Virus record (IMG/VR): IMGVR_UViG_3300015263_000928 | Location: 1 to 39,302 of that record | DNA: 39,302 nucleotides | From: a virus | Direction: 5' to 3' (one strand) | Shown: piece by piece, positions 20,035 through 29,857 of the stretch | Position numbering within the stretch: position 1 is the stretch's first letter | How the letters are laid out: every line of letters begins with the position of its first letter | The notes under the pieces: generated by a model | Told to the model about the DNA's origin: nothing | Databases searched by the model: none | What the model saw: the letters and a program-made list of their open reading frames with translations, nothing else | Position numbers and translations under genes: made by a program

Positions 20035-20483
20035 GCGCTGATGCACGTGTACGTCAGAGCCGCAGCGGCGAACGTCAGCGTTACGCCGCTAGAGTTGACG
20101 GCCGTCGGGTTGTTCAGCGACCCGCGGCCCACGTAGACGGCCTCAGTGCTGAGTGTCGACGACGTAAACGTCGCGAAATGGGTTAGGTTAGTCGCTCCGG
20201 TAGACCAAGCGGCGGTCGACTCCGGGAACGATACCGTTCCGGAGTTGGCGCTGACGGCGGCGGCGTCGTTCGATGGATCTGGCGCAGCAGTCCAGCCGCC
20301 TGAAGTCATGTCCGCCGATCGAGTGTAACCGCCCGTCGATGTCGGCTCCGCGAGAGAGGCTCCGTCATCTCCGGGGTTCGCGGTGCTCAGCGCCTGATAC
20401 CAGTTTGCCGGAGCGGTCGGAGCCTTCCCAGCGACGAAGTCCACCATCGTCCGACGCACGCGTTTTCCGTATCCTGTGGCCAT
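20031..20483 (-). CDS. Tail-fibre-family structural protein (150 aa)
   Basis: ATG 20483 follows GGGAGG by five bases. The sequence YQALSTANPGDDGASLAEPT, then TGGYTRSADM, SGTVSFPESTAAWSTGATNL and THFATFTSS has the pattern of a common phage tail protein domain of about 120 residues (short start, 'Y-ALxxxxP.D.G', 'GGY.R', 'F...tasW...ThFa.f'). It is probably a subunit of the distal tail or fibre base. Strong beta content, no enzymatic residues. Confidence 0.75.
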   Translation of the reverse strand: MATGYGKRVRRTMVDFVAGKAPTAPANWYQALSTANPGDDGASLAEPTSTGGYTRSADMTSGGWTAAPDPSNDAAAVSANSGTVSFPESTAAWSTGATNLTHFATFTSSTLSTEAVYVGRGSLNNPTAVNSSGVTLTFAAAALTYTCISA

Positions 20484-20743
20484 TATATCCTCCCTAACTC
20501 CTGCCGGCGCGCCTTGGTTAGACGCGCCTCCTTGATCACATGCGCCACTGCCATGTGTTGGCACAGCGCCTCGAACATCACTGACAGCTCGGGGTTGTGT
20601 TCGAGTAATGTCAGTATCGCGCACGAGAATACACGCGCGTTGTTCTCGCGTCGAAGCACGTCGACGAGCATCGACGTGCATCGGCCGATGCGCTCAGCGA
20701 TCGCATCCTCTGCAGCCGACAGCGGCGGGTCTTTCGTGGTCAC
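20483..20743 (-). CDS. Small helical protein (86 aa)
   Basis: I chose GTG 20743, overlapping the upstream TGA as GTGA; the longer frame to 20893 lies inside the previous gene. The sequence (AEDAIAERIGRCTSMLVDVL, LLEHNPELSVMFEALCQHMA) is helical. Ends TAATG, overlapping the next start. Possibly a chaperone or assembly factor for the tail proteins around it; unproven. Confidence 0.6.
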   Translation of the reverse strand: MTTKDPPLSAAEDAIAERIGRCTSMLVDVLRRENNARVFSCAILTLLEHNPELSVMFEALCQHMAVAHVIKEARLTKARRQELGRI

Positions 20744-21087
20744 CGGCTGCTCACTACGTAAAACAGTGTCCCTGACGCGCTTGCGGAGCGCACGCGGAAA
20801 TACCGGAACCCATCGCAGACCCACTGCTTGTACGCGTACTGCCAGATCGGGTAATCCCCTGCCGCGGCCGCGCCAAGCGAATCGTCGCGCCAAAAGCGGA
20901 TGTAGGCGTCTACGTCAGCGGTGAACTCAACCCACGTGCATTGCGGTAGCGTTATGACGGCGCTGCTGGCCGTGGTGATGGCTACCGAGCGGCACGCGCC
21001 AAGGTCAAGGCTGACGTCGTTTCCGCCCGCGACTTGATCGTTGCCTGTGGGCGGGGTGATCCAAATAGCCTCTTGCTCGTACCGCAT
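20740..21087 (-). CDS. Beta-rich virion protein (115 aa)
   Basis: ATG 21087 follows GGAG by eight bases. It reads MRYEQEAIWITPPTGNDQVA, LDLGACRSVAITTASSAVIT and VEFTADVDAYIRFWRDDSLG, alternating beta strands typical of capsid-decoration or fibre-associated proteins. One of a run of small structural genes between ejection proteins and fibre. Confidence 0.65.
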   Translation of the reverse strand: MRYEQEAIWITPPTGNDQVAGGNDVSLDLGACRSVAITTASSAVITLPQCTWVEFTADVDAYIRFWRDDSLGAAAAGDYPIWQYAYKQWVCDGFRYFRVRSASASGTLFYVVSSR

Positions 21088-21088
21088 C

Positions 21089-21469
21089 TCAAACGCTCCG
21101 CCCGTGCAGCCACGCAAAGAACTGGTTGGCCGCACCGCCTGCTGAGCGCGTGTAGATCAGCTGCACGAACGACGGATGGTCCACGCACACGAGGATTATC
21201 GACCCAGCGGTGCCAGCTGACGGCTGCGCGCCGTGCACTACGGTAGGTGTCAGCGTTGTGATTGAGAGCGCGGAAAGCGCTGGATCTTCGCTCCCGCGGA
21301 GGGCAAGGGTCCCCGCCGTCGATGTCGCAACGCCCCAGCCGATGTTTGCGATCAGCACCTTTGATTTCGAAAAATCGCACCAAGGGCCCGCAATGTCTCC
21401 GGATCCATCTCCGCCCGTCACGCCGAAGTAAGCGGCGTATCGAGAGTTGAAAGGTTGGACTACGGCCAT
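21089..21469 (-). CDS. Beta-rich virion protein (126 aa)
   Basis: ATG 21469 has a strong AAGGAG upstream. Sequence features: VLIANIGWGVATSTAGTLAL, GSIILVCVDHPSFVQLIYTR, GAANQFFAWLHGRS. The VxLxYTRSxGG.AN-type end recurs in small phage structural proteins that follow internal virion genes. Probably a tail or head accessory protein. Confidence 0.65.
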   Translation of the reverse strand: MAVVQPFNSRYAAYFGVTGGDGSGDIAGPWCDFSKSKVLIANIGWGVATSTAGTLALRGSEDPALSALSITTLTPTVVHGAQPSAGTAGSIILVCVDHPSFVQLIYTRSAGGAANQFFAWLHGRSV

Positions 21470-21517
21470 CTTATTATCTCCTTCCCCCCGGCTCGTCCGG
21501 GGGGGTTACTCCTCCAC

Positions 21518-23341
21518 TCAGGGATGCACTGTCAGGTTCTGTATGTGCGGCAGCACCGTTGTTCTGAACTCAGCATCCGACTGCGTCAGCTTGAGCAGTC
21601 GCTGGCTGAGCGTACCGTTCTGCGCGGCGTCCCGCAGCTCGTCGGCATACGGGCCGAGTACTTGCGGCGCGGAGTCGAGGAACTTCGACACTGCCATCTC
21701 AGTCATTTGCCCGCGAGATTCGCCGGCGAGGCGTGACAGCTGTGCCGTCGCCATGCCGGTGAATGCGGCTCCAGTCGCGGCCGCGTCACCCGCGGTGGAA
21801 AGCTCGTTTGAAACCCCACCGAAGCCACGGCTCAGTGAGCCCTGAACACCTGCCAGAGCGCTCGCGCCACGACCCTTGCTCGCCAAGTCGGCAGCCTCTC
21901 CGACAGCGAACGCGCCTGGAGCGCCAGCGAACGCGCCGCCCGCTACACGCCCCGCCCACCTCGCTGGAGTGAACTTCAGCCTTCCGTAGTCGCGAAACAT
22001 CTGCGCCATTGCAGGCTCCTGGACTGCCGCTGCCAGCGCGTAATCATCGCGCCCCTGCCTCCACTGCGCCGCGAGCTCTGGCGGCACTGATGGGTCGTTG
22101 AGCGCCTGGTCGAGGCCTGCGCGGAGATTGCCTGCGACTTCCTTCCGGATGCCCTGCGCGGCACTCTCCGTTCCCGGATTGGCGCCCCAGTTGATGTTCG
22201 CGTCGAGATTGCGCCGTTGCTCGAGAGCGCGCGACCACGGCATTTCGCCGGTGGGTGCCTCGAACGTGGTGTACCGCTGCCCCTCGTTTGCAAGCGGGTG
22301 CTCAATCTGGACAGGGACCGTCGTGTCGGCCTCAAGACCCGCAGCTAGCTCGTCACGCATGGAGGCCTGCGGGAAGTTCGCTGACCGGTCCGCAAGGCCG
22401 CGAAGCCGCTGCGCCTCGGCGCGCTGCGACGCAATCGTGTCTGCGACGTCGACGCTCGGGCCAGGACTCATGCGCCCGAGCTCACCCTCGGCGCTCAGCA
22501 TGTCAGCGAGCGCGCGATCCTCCAACTCGCCAGCGCGTCGGTAGTATGTCTCGGTCGGCTGCGGCCACCGGCTACCGCCGTCGTGAAGGCCTGCGCGCTC
22601 GATTCTCCGCCCGAGCTCCGGGACGTAGTCCGGGCCGTGCAGTCTCGACATCTGGACAATCTGAGGGTCCGTAACTCCGGCAGCTCGGACGCGATTCACC
22701 GCGCTCCGGTTAGCCATCGACTCGGCCATGCTGCCAGCCCAGCGCCCGACGCCTCCAGCAGCCTCCCCAACGCCCTGAAGCCCTCCGCCGAGCGCGGCGC
22801 CCTGAAGCCCTCCACTCCTGGCCGCAACGAGCGCGCTGAGCGCGTCGTGCTCCGGGTCTTGGGCGTACGCGTCAGCACCGGCCGCAATGGCTCCGCTCGC
22901 GCCCTGACGCAAAGCCTGCTCGCCGATCCTGCCGAGTGCCGCTCCCGCCCCTGTCGCCCCCTCCGCCGCCAGGCTGCCGGCTCCTATCGCCCCTCCGATG
23001 TACTTGGCCCCAGCGCTCCCGATCTGGGCGAGGAACTCTAGCGGATCACGCCACATCTGCATGTAGCGGTCGCCGGTGCGCTCAAGCTCCGCCATGCGCT
23101 CATCGCTCACTAGCGGCTCATCGCCGCTGACGGCTGCGCGCGCCGGCGCGCTTGAAATCACGGCGGATTTGTCCTGCGGCTCCGGCTGCGGCTCCGGCTG
23201 CGGGACTTCGATAGCGTCGAACTTCACCCCGCTATCGTCAAGCTCGGACATGGCCTTGAAGGCCACATCCTCGGGCATGTCGTACTGGTCTGCGCCGACG
23301 GTGAGCCGGAGATAGCGCCGCCGCTTGCCTCCGCCGCTCAT
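21518..23341 (-). CDS. Large internal/ejection-type virion protein (607 aa)
   Basis: I chose ATG 23341 (MSGGGKRRRYLRLTVGADQY) because it overlaps the previous stop as ATGA; an upstream ATG at 23386 is less likely. After an acidic Pro/Gln linker (VPQPEPQPEPQ) comes a Gly/Ala-rich region (GGAIGAGSLAAEGATGAGAA) that could insert into membranes, then long helical stretches. Size and order, after the nozzle and two other large helical genes and before the fibre, match the third ejection protein of short-tailed phages. No muramidase motif is recognised. Confidence 0.7.
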   Translation of the reverse strand: MSGGGKRRRYLRLTVGADQYDMPEDVAFKAMSELDDSGVKFDAIEVPQPEPQPEPQDKSAVISSAPARAAVSGDEPLVSDERMAELERTGDRYMQMWRDPLEFLAQIGSAGAKYIGGAIGAGSLAAEGATGAGAALGRIGEQALRQGASGAIAAGADAYAQDPEHDALSALVAARSGGLQGAALGGGLQGVGEAAGGVGRWAGSMAESMANRSAVNRVRAAGVTDPQIVQMSRLHGPDYVPELGRRIERAGLHDGGSRWPQPTETYYRRAGELEDRALADMLSAEGELGRMSPGPSVDVADTIASQRAEAQRLRGLADRSANFPQASMRDELAAGLEADTTVPVQIEHPLANEGQRYTTFEAPTGEMPWSRALEQRRNLDANINWGANPGTESAAQGIRKEVAGNLRAGLDQALNDPSVPPELAAQWRQGRDDYALAAAVQEPAMAQMFRDYGRLKFTPARWAGRVAGGAFAGAPGAFAVGEAADLASKGRGASALAGVQGSLSRGFGGVSNELSTAGDAAATGAAFTGMATAQLSRLAGESRGQMTEMAVSKFLDSAPQVLGPYADELRDAAQNGTLSQRLLKLTQSDAEFRTTVLPHIQNLTVHP

Positions 23342-24891
23342 GGCTGCACCCGTCGACGCCGCCACTCCTCGTAACGCTTCCGCCAATCAGGCACTACTTG
23401 GAGGGTTTCGCCGCCAGCGTCGAACCCGCCGTGATCGTACTCGGGCAAACCAGGTCCTCCCGGAAGCGGAAGCTCGCGGGCTCCTGCGGCAGGACGCTGA
23501 GCCGGTCCTCCCATGGGCAGCGCGTCGCGCAGATCACCTTCGCCGCCGTCAGCTGCAGCCGCGCGTCTACCCCCGCCCAGTGTTCCGCCGTATGGCGATA
23601 GCCAGTCCTCGAAATACTTCGCTAGACCTTGCCGAACTCCGTCTAGCTTCTCGGCCGTTGGGTCGTAAGACGACACTCCCGAGATTAGAGTCGCCAACGG
23701 CGACTTCCAGGCGTCAATAGAGTCTAGGTTTTCGACGAACCGGTGATATTCGTGCTCGTGGAGGACGCCTGTGTTCGCGAGCACGCCCATCGCGCCAAGC
23801 ACTGCGTTTCGGCTCGTGTCGTAATCGGCCGACGGCCCCATATCTCCGCCCCAGTTCGCGCCGTGTTCGGCGCGAAGTGCTTGCATGTGCTCGAGGGCCT
23901 TGCCAGCTGCTCCGATCGCCTGGATTGACCTGGTGATATTGGCGCGCGTTTTTGGGTCAGCGATAGCCGCCTCCCACACCGTCTCTTGTCCGGGGACAGC
24001 CTCGGCGCCTGGGATCGGCGTACGCCCGAGCCTCGCCGCTCTGTCGTCTTTCGCCTGCTGGCGACTCTCGCGTTGCAAGTCTAGCTCATGCCGAGATTGT
24101 GCGAGCTCGTTCTGCAACGACTGCTGCTCAGTCAGTGCGGCGGGGTTCTGCCGCAGGGCGTCGGTGCGCGCGTTTGTCGCAGCAGTCGCGCGCGCGCCCG
24201 ACTCAGCCGCCGCGTTCTCGGTGATCACGTCGCGAAGCTCCTGCATCTCCAGCTCGCGGCCGCGCACGTTTGCTCCGGATCGACCCTCTGCCAGCTGCAG
24301 CTGCGTCTGGTTGACAGCGCTGTTGATGTCGCTCTTGTCCGCGCGCGTTGTATCGAATCGCGTCTGCGTTCCGGCCAAGGCCTTGTCGCGCAGTGCCCGA
24401 TCCGCAGCGCGAGCCTCCAGCTTGTCGAGCTCGAGCATTTGCCGAAACGGATCCATTTTCCGCCCGCGCTCCTGCGCCGCAATCTGCTCGCGCCGCAGCT
24501 GGTGTTGCCTGCGCTCACGCGCGTTGGCTTCCTGGTTGGCCGCGTACGCCCCGAGCATTTGCCCGATCCCCTGCCCGCGATTCAGCCCTGCATCTAGCAG
24601 CAGTGCGAAGATGGTTTGGGCGTCCATCCCGCCGCCGCCTGAACGCTCCCGCGGGGCCACTACGGGCCCCTCATCCATCTCCTGATCGGACAACAGGGCG
24701 CGCGCTCTAGATGTTACGCCGGCATTGCGCGCGGGCGCTTCTGCAGGATCATCGGCCGCCAACGGCTGCGATTCACCTGCCGCAGAGCCCTGGCTCTGAA
24801 GGCTGAGGAACGACTCAAGCAACGCCCGCCGTCTGCGCTCTTCCTCGTCTTCGCCCTGAGAGTCCATGTAGCTCGGCAACGTGTCGCGCAT
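23338..24891 (-). CDS. Large helical internal virion protein (517 aa)
   Basis: ATG 24891 begins MRDTLPSYMDSQGEDEEERR. The middle is long coiled coil (ARERRQHQLRREQIAAQERG, SLQNELAQSRHELDLQRESR) with an Asp/Asn-rich turn region and a Gly-rich C-terminus. Middle member of three consecutive large helical proteins that probably sit inside the head and leave with the DNA. Function inferred from order and composition only. Confidence 0.7.
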   Translation of the reverse strand: MRDTLPSYMDSQGEDEEERRRRALLESFLSLQSQGSAAGESQPLAADDPAEAPARNAGVTSRARALLSDQEMDEGPVVAPRERSGGGGMDAQTIFALLLDAGLNRGQGIGQMLGAYAANQEANARERRQHQLRREQIAAQERGRKMDPFRQMLELDKLEARAADRALRDKALAGTQTRFDTTRADKSDINSAVNQTQLQLAEGRSGANVRGRELEMQELRDVITENAAAESGARATAATNARTDALRQNPAALTEQQSLQNELAQSRHELDLQRESRQQAKDDRAARLGRTPIPGAEAVPGQETVWEAAIADPKTRANITRSIQAIGAAGKALEHMQALRAEHGANWGGDMGPSADYDTSRNAVLGAMGVLANTGVLHEHEYHRFVENLDSIDAWKSPLATLISGVSSYDPTAEKLDGVRQGLAKYFEDWLSPYGGTLGGGRRAAAADGGEGDLRDALPMGGPAQRPAAGARELPLPGGPGLPEYDHGGFDAGGETLQVVPDWRKRYEEWRRRRVQP

Positions 24892-24909
24892 TTATAAACC
24901 TCTCTCTCC

Positions 24910-26994
24910 TCAAACCACGGGAAGCGGCTTGATTCCAAGCAGACCGTTTCTGCTCAAGACCGGCGTGCCGAGTAGCCCCTCGCTGTTGGAGTTCTCCAAC
25001 TGCTGGCGCGCGAAGTCTTCCGCGCGCTGCTGTGACGCGCGCGCCTCGGACGCTCGGCCAGCTTCAATCATCTGCTGCGTGTAGTTTGAGCGCTCGGCGT
25101 TCTGCTGAGACGTCATGTTTCCCCAAAGGGCTTGATTCTGATTCCAGGCGTTGATCGCGTTGATGTTATTGTTCACGCCCAGCTGTTGGGCTGCCTGCTG
25201 GCTCGTCGCAGTGTTGTTGACGAGGTTGCCCTGCAACGTGATCGTGCCTTGTTTTCGACGATCCGCAGAGTCAGTCACCTGCGTGTTTGCGCCGAACAGG
25301 TTCGTCTGATCGGTAGCGAAGTTCCGCCCAACGGTGTTCGCCGCGTTGAAACGGTCGGTCTCGCGCATCCACGCCTGTTGTTGCTGCTGAGCAGCGTATT
25401 CGTCCTGGAACCGCTGAGTGATCTGCGACTGCTCTTTGTTGAACATCGCAACGGTGTCTGCGGCCGTGCCGCGAGAAAACGACTCGTTGAAGCTCTGCGC
25501 GCGCTGCGTGCTCGCTAGCTCGCCCTGCATCCCTGTCGCCTGCAGCTGTTGCGTGTTGTTGAACTGCGCCATCTGGTCCGCTGCAGCTCGCCGCGCGTAC
25601 TCTTCGCTGAAGCCCTGTGCTCGTAGCGTCGCATATGCGTTGTACGCGGCCTCTTGCGCCTGCGCGCGCAGAGCGGAGTTGCTAAGGGCGATCTGGTTCG
25701 CCTGAGAGGACATGGTGTTTGCCATGCCGCCATAGCCCTGCAGCGCGACCATCGATCTGTTGATTGCGTTCGCCTGAGCGCCCAAGTCGCTAAGCAACCT
25801 GTTTTGCGACGTGCGCTGCGCAGCGAGCGCGCTGTCGCCGATCTCGGCGCCGCCGCCCAGCATCCCGCGCATGCGCAGATTCGTCATGGTCGCGGCGCGG
25901 TTCGCGCGGTCGTCCTGCTCTTGTCGCAGCCGGGCTTGCTCGTAAATAAACCGCTCGGCGGCCGTCACCTCCGGAGTTGTGAGCGCGCCGAACTGCCGCA
26001 ACGCATCTTGCTGCGCGGCGTACGCCTCGGGGTCCTCCTGCCCGACATGGACATCGAGCGAGCCTCCTGCGATCTCCTGCAGCGCCGCGGCTGCGTTCCG
26101 CTGGGCGGCTACGTCTCCAGGATCCGCGTAGGCTCCTGCGGCCTGTGAAGTCAGCGCATGGGACCCGTTTGCCCAGCCGCCAAGGCTCGCCAACGCCTGA
26201 TTCTGCGCCGCGATAGCACCGGGGTCTGCCTGGGCGAGAGCGGCTTGTGAGACCACTGGGGCGCCATACCCTCGCGCCTGCAGCTGACCCATCTGCCCGT
26301 AGACGTCGTTGAGCTGGTTGTAGTTCCCCGCGTCCCAAGCGCCTACGGCCTGCAGCGCCTGAGTATATTGTCCCAGCGATTGCTGGTCTGCAGCGTTCGC
26401 CGCGTTCGTCGACTCCCATGACGCGTTCGTAAGCCCGGCGTTTTGTTGACCGAGCCAGTTCGCAACCCCTTGGCTGTTCGAGGCGAACTGATTGTTTTGG
26501 CCCAGCAGTTCCGTCATCTGCCGATCGACGGCCTGCTGACGGTACCTCAGATCATCGAGGGCAGCTTGGTTCTGCTGATATGCGCCCTGGATTCCGTTTC
26601 GTTCCTGCGTGTTCGCCAGAGTGTTCAGATAGGCCTGCGAGGGTGGCCCTGATATCGGCGTGCCATCCGGACGCACACCTGTGATCTGATTCCACTCCGT
26701 GTCCGTGATCCCGCTGCCGCGCAAGGCCTTCGGCATCGGGGGCTGCCCCTGCCCGGTCCAGCTCGAATCCATACCGGTCAGATCTGTCACTCGCTGCGGG
26801 GGGATCGAACGGAAGTAGGCCGCAAGCTCCGCATACTCGGGGTCTGACCGCTCAACGCTCCCGGTGTTCAATCCCTGGAGCGCGGACAAACCGGCGCTCT
26901 GCATTTGCGCCATGTCGTGCGGGTTGCGAGGGTCGAGAATGCGCCCATTCGATAGCTGTAACTTGCCGCCTTCGAGTTCTTTTACCTTGGCCAT
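24910..26994 (-). CDS. Gln/Asn/Ala-rich internal virion protein (694 aa)
   Basis: ATG 26994 overlaps the previous TGA (TGATG). The protein is unusually rich in Gln, Asn and Ala through most of its length (NTQERNGIQGAYQQNQAALD, AADQQSLGQYTQALQAVGAW) and forms long helices with short breaks. It is the first of the three large helical proteins behind the nozzle gene, the location of internal core/ejection proteins in podoviruses. No enzyme motif recognised. Confidence 0.72.
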   Translation of the reverse strand: MAKVKELEGGKLQLSNGRILDPRNPHDMAQMQSAGLSALQGLNTGSVERSDPEYAELAAYFRSIPPQRVTDLTGMDSSWTGQGQPPMPKALRGSGITDTEWNQITGVRPDGTPISGPPSQAYLNTLANTQERNGIQGAYQQNQAALDDLRYRQQAVDRQMTELLGQNNQFASNSQGVANWLGQQNAGLTNASWESTNAANAADQQSLGQYTQALQAVGAWDAGNYNQLNDVYGQMGQLQARGYGAPVVSQAALAQADPGAIAAQNQALASLGGWANGSHALTSQAAGAYADPGDVAAQRNAAAALQEIAGGSLDVHVGQEDPEAYAAQQDALRQFGALTTPEVTAAERFIYEQARLRQEQDDRANRAATMTNLRMRGMLGGGAEIGDSALAAQRTSQNRLLSDLGAQANAINRSMVALQGYGGMANTMSSQANQIALSNSALRAQAQEAAYNAYATLRAQGFSEEYARRAAADQMAQFNNTQQLQATGMQGELASTQRAQSFNESFSRGTAADTVAMFNKEQSQITQRFQDEYAAQQQQQAWMRETDRFNAANTVGRNFATDQTNLFGANTQVTDSADRRKQGTITLQGNLVNNTATSQQAAQQLGVNNNINAINAWNQNQALWGNMTSQQNAERSNYTQQMIEAGRASEARASQQRAEDFARQQLENSNSEGLLGTPVLSRNGLLGIKPLPVV

Positions 26995-27335
26995 CAGTAC
27001 ACCAGCTCGAACGTCAGAAGGTACCGCCCGCCGGCCGTGAGCCCGGCAATAGACTCAATCTGCACCCCGCCGCGATCAGGTGAATACGACCAGGCAACCA
27101 TCCCAGTAGACACGAGGCCCGGTCGCTTGTCCTCCCGCGCGCGGACAACGGTGACGCTGGTCGGGTTCGTTGCGCTACGCAGGTAGAACGGCGGCGCATA
27201 CGTAAAAAGCCCCTCGCGCCGAACAATGCTTGGGGTCTCCCGCTGCCGCGTTGAGATATCCCGCATAGCCTCGCCTACGTCGCGAGACGATACGTCCCCG
27301 GTCCACATCGGCTTACGCAACGTAGTGCGGGTCAT
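26994..27335 (-). CDS. Small tail-associated protein (113 aa)
   Basis: ATG 27335 overlaps the nozzle gene stop (ATGA). It reads MTRTTLRKPMWTGDVSSRDV, GEAMRDISTRQRETPSIVRR, then beta strands to the end (PTSVTVVRAREDKRPGLVST, GGRYLLTFELVY). Probably closes or connects the tail; a needle or plug role is a guess from its place right after the nozzle. Confidence 0.65.
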   Translation of the reverse strand: MTRTTLRKPMWTGDVSSRDVGEAMRDISTRQRETPSIVRREGLFTYAPPFYLRSATNPTSVTVVRAREDKRPGLVSTGMVAWSYSPDRGGVQIESIAGLTAGGRYLLTFELVY

Positions 27336-29857
27336 CGCTTCAACCTTTGGTCGGTCAGGTCCACATACCTGACCGACATGCCAACGATCTTATTGACCGA
27401 GAACCCGTACGCGTTCTCATCTAAGCCTACCGCAATCGAGTTTGCGATCGCAGGGGCATCGCGCGGGACGTCCAGAACCCCTCTCATGTACCCGACATCG
27501 GCGCCAAACTGATAGGTGGCGATGCTCACGCGCGCCGACGTGTTGAAAATGACGTCAGTGCCCCACGTCGAGTTGACCGCTATCGTGGGCTTGTATGCGA
27601 CTACCTCGCAGTCCTGCCAGTGCTTCGCGGTGAACGGGTTTTCCCCGTAGACGGGGTGATACTGAAACGCGTATGGCTCCCAGTAATCCGTGCCGCGGAC
27701 GAAGACGCCGTTCCCAAATGTCCCCGAGGCAGCCACGGCCGCAACGCCTCCATAGATCTTGGAGTGCAAAAACGACTTGAAATCGTATGTGATCGGCGCC
27801 GCCCATTCCACGAACGTGTCCGTGGACACGTTGTATACGAGCACTGACGCAGTGTATGACGTCCCGTCTAAGGACGACTCGCATCGCAGCAGAACCTCGT
27901 CGTTCGGCTCATCCGCAACCATCACGATGCGGGAGCTGCCGGAAAAGTCCGGGGCAGAGAACTGAGCGCCGGCCCAGCGGTTTCCGATGCGCTGCTCGCC
28001 GATCTCGAGGACAGCTCCGGAGCTGTCTATCGCGACGAACCCGCGCGTTGTGTACGCGAATACCCGATCGCGAAACGCGCATGCCGCTTGCGGCCCAGCA
28101 ATCTGCAGCGTCGAATCGACCATATCGAGTCGCCAATCGTACCCATCACCGGCCGTCCCACCCGTACCGCTGAGCCTGCGAAGCCCGTCTGCGCAGAAGA
28201 ACCACAAAGCATCGCGCGTGGCGACCATCGCATGGATTTCGACTGCGCCTGCCGGCGCGAAGTTCAGCGCCGGCACGTTCTCGGGCTGGTTCAGCTCCGA
28301 CCACGCAAACATGTGCGGCGCGGATTCGGTCGTGACACTACGCACCGTAGCGTCGTAGTCAGGCAGAACAGGATCGTAGTTGAGCGGGTTGCTGGCTCTA
28401 ATCGTGAGAGTTGTTGCGCGGCCAGCGGCGAGGAACCATCGCGAGATAACGAGCTGGTCGGCTGGAGTTGTCCCAGGGTTCGAGAATGCCGCGGATATGT
28501 CCGTCGGCAGAACCCTGTCGAGCTGCTGGATCGTTATATCCTTCGACCCGAGCGTGTACCCGATGTCCTCTGGCCTTGCGACAGTGATCTTTGTCCCATC
28601 GATCTCGATCATGTCGGTGAGGTACACCGTAAATGTGCCTGTCGCGGTCGCGTTGGCGCTCATCGTGATCGATGAGGCGCCAACAGCAGTAATGTAATCC
28701 GTGTCGGTCGCGAATGGATTGGTGCCGCCAGCAGTCGGGCCGCCCCAGAACTGGCCCTTCGCGAGTCCCAAAATCTCGGCCGACGAGATTCCCGTGGCTG
28801 TCGGGCTCCCGGACGTCGTTGACAGCGTCACGACTCGAGTCCCGATAGAATGCGTGCGCGCGAAGTCGGAGACGTTTCCGCCGGCACCTAGGTTCTCGCC
28901 CCAGTACACGGGTACCCGGATCCCGAGGCTCGGCGCGTAGGTAAGGTTGGCGTAGAACGTGTGGCCCTGGAACTGCGCTACGCATTTGGCCGTGGGCGGC
29001 GGCAACGCCGCGCTGGCGGCGCCCTGTTGACCCGGGTTCGTGTACAGCGCCTCCCCGAGGCCTTCGTCTGGGCACGAGTCCGTGACGAAGGCATACCCGT
29101 TTGTAACGTCGGTCGACGTTAGGGTGTACGTCGTTGCGAGATAGTAATCAGCGCCAACGTTCGTGCTGAAGTCCTGCGAACGCGTCCTGTACACTTCGAG
29201 CAGGTCTCCCGCCTGCGCCTCACCGGAGCGGAAGTAGCAGTAGTACTGCAGCAATCCGCCGTTTTTGCCCTCCACAGCCTGCGTCGGGGCTGACACGAGT
29301 TCGTAGCCGTCGGAGAACTTGCGCCGCAAAAGCACTGTGATGCACGTGTGGTTAGTCGACGGGTAAGTGTTCCCGGCCGAGTAGTTGGGCGTCACGAGCA
29401 CGTACCTGGGCGGAACGAGTCCGGCTTGCCGTGGAGCACTCGGGTTCGGCGCGTCGAACACGAGCGTCCCGCTGTCACACGTCACGATTAGCCGCCCGCG
29501 GACGACTACCGAGCCCCATCGCCCCGTTGTGTCAATCGACTGAGCATCCCCGTAGTTATTCGTCAGGCTCGTCGGCGACGGATATGCGCTCCCGCTGTCC
29601 CACGAGTACCCCCACACCCCGGAGGCCTTCGAGAGGATGATGGCCGCGTCGTCCGCGTCCAGGAGAATCTGCGCCGTAGGCGCCGTGGACCACCACACCG
29701 TGCGGATCCTGGTGATGCTCTCGGCCTGCTCGATGATTCCAGTATCCCGAATCCAGATATTCCTGGCCGTCTGCAGAGCTCCCGGAGGGTAGTGCCCGTA
29801 CTTGTTTGGCCGCGTGATCAGCCCCAAAGGGTGGAGCAGAACGGTTTGCTGAGTCAT
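27332..29857 (-). CDS. Tail nozzle/tubular-B-like protein (841 aa)
   Basis: ATG 29857 (MTQQTVLLHPLGLITRPNKY) overlaps the adaptor stop as ATGA. The protein is beta-rich throughout, with propeller-like blades such as HAMVATRDALWFFCADGLRR, CAFRDRVFAYTTRGFVAIDS and EVLLRCESSLDGTSYTASVL. Its length and position directly after the adaptor fit the nozzle that extends the short tail and carries fibres. No tape measure or tail tube gene occurs near it. Confidence 0.8.
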   Translation of the reverse strand: MTQQTVLLHPLGLITRPNKYGHYPPGALQTARNIWIRDTGIIEQAESITRIRTVWWSTAPTAQILLDADDAAIILSKASGVWGYSWDSGSAYPSPTSLTNNYGDAQSIDTTGRWGSVVVRGRLIVTCDSGTLVFDAPNPSAPRQAGLVPPRYVLVTPNYSAGNTYPSTNHTCITVLLRRKFSDGYELVSAPTQAVEGKNGGLLQYYCYFRSGEAQAGDLLEVYRTRSQDFSTNVGADYYLATTYTLTSTDVTNGYAFVTDSCPDEGLGEALYTNPGQQGAASAALPPPTAKCVAQFQGHTFYANLTYAPSLGIRVPVYWGENLGAGGNVSDFARTHSIGTRVVTLSTTSGSPTATGISSAEILGLAKGQFWGGPTAGGTNPFATDTDYITAVGASSITMSANATATGTFTVYLTDMIEIDGTKITVARPEDIGYTLGSKDITIQQLDRVLPTDISAAFSNPGTTPADQLVISRWFLAAGRATTLTIRASNPLNYDPVLPDYDATVRSVTTESAPHMFAWSELNQPENVPALNFAPAGAVEIHAMVATRDALWFFCADGLRRLSGTGGTAGDGYDWRLDMVDSTLQIAGPQAACAFRDRVFAYTTRGFVAIDSSGAVLEIGEQRIGNRWAGAQFSAPDFSGSSRIVMVADEPNDEVLLRCESSLDGTSYTASVLVYNVSTDTFVEWAAPITYDFKSFLHSKIYGGVAAVAASGTFGNGVFVRGTDYWEPYAFQYHPVYGENPFTAKHWQDCEVVAYKPTIAVNSTWGTDVIFNTSARVSIATYQFGADVGYMRGVLDVPRDAPAIANSIAVGLDENAYGFSVNKIVGMSVRYVDLTDQRLKR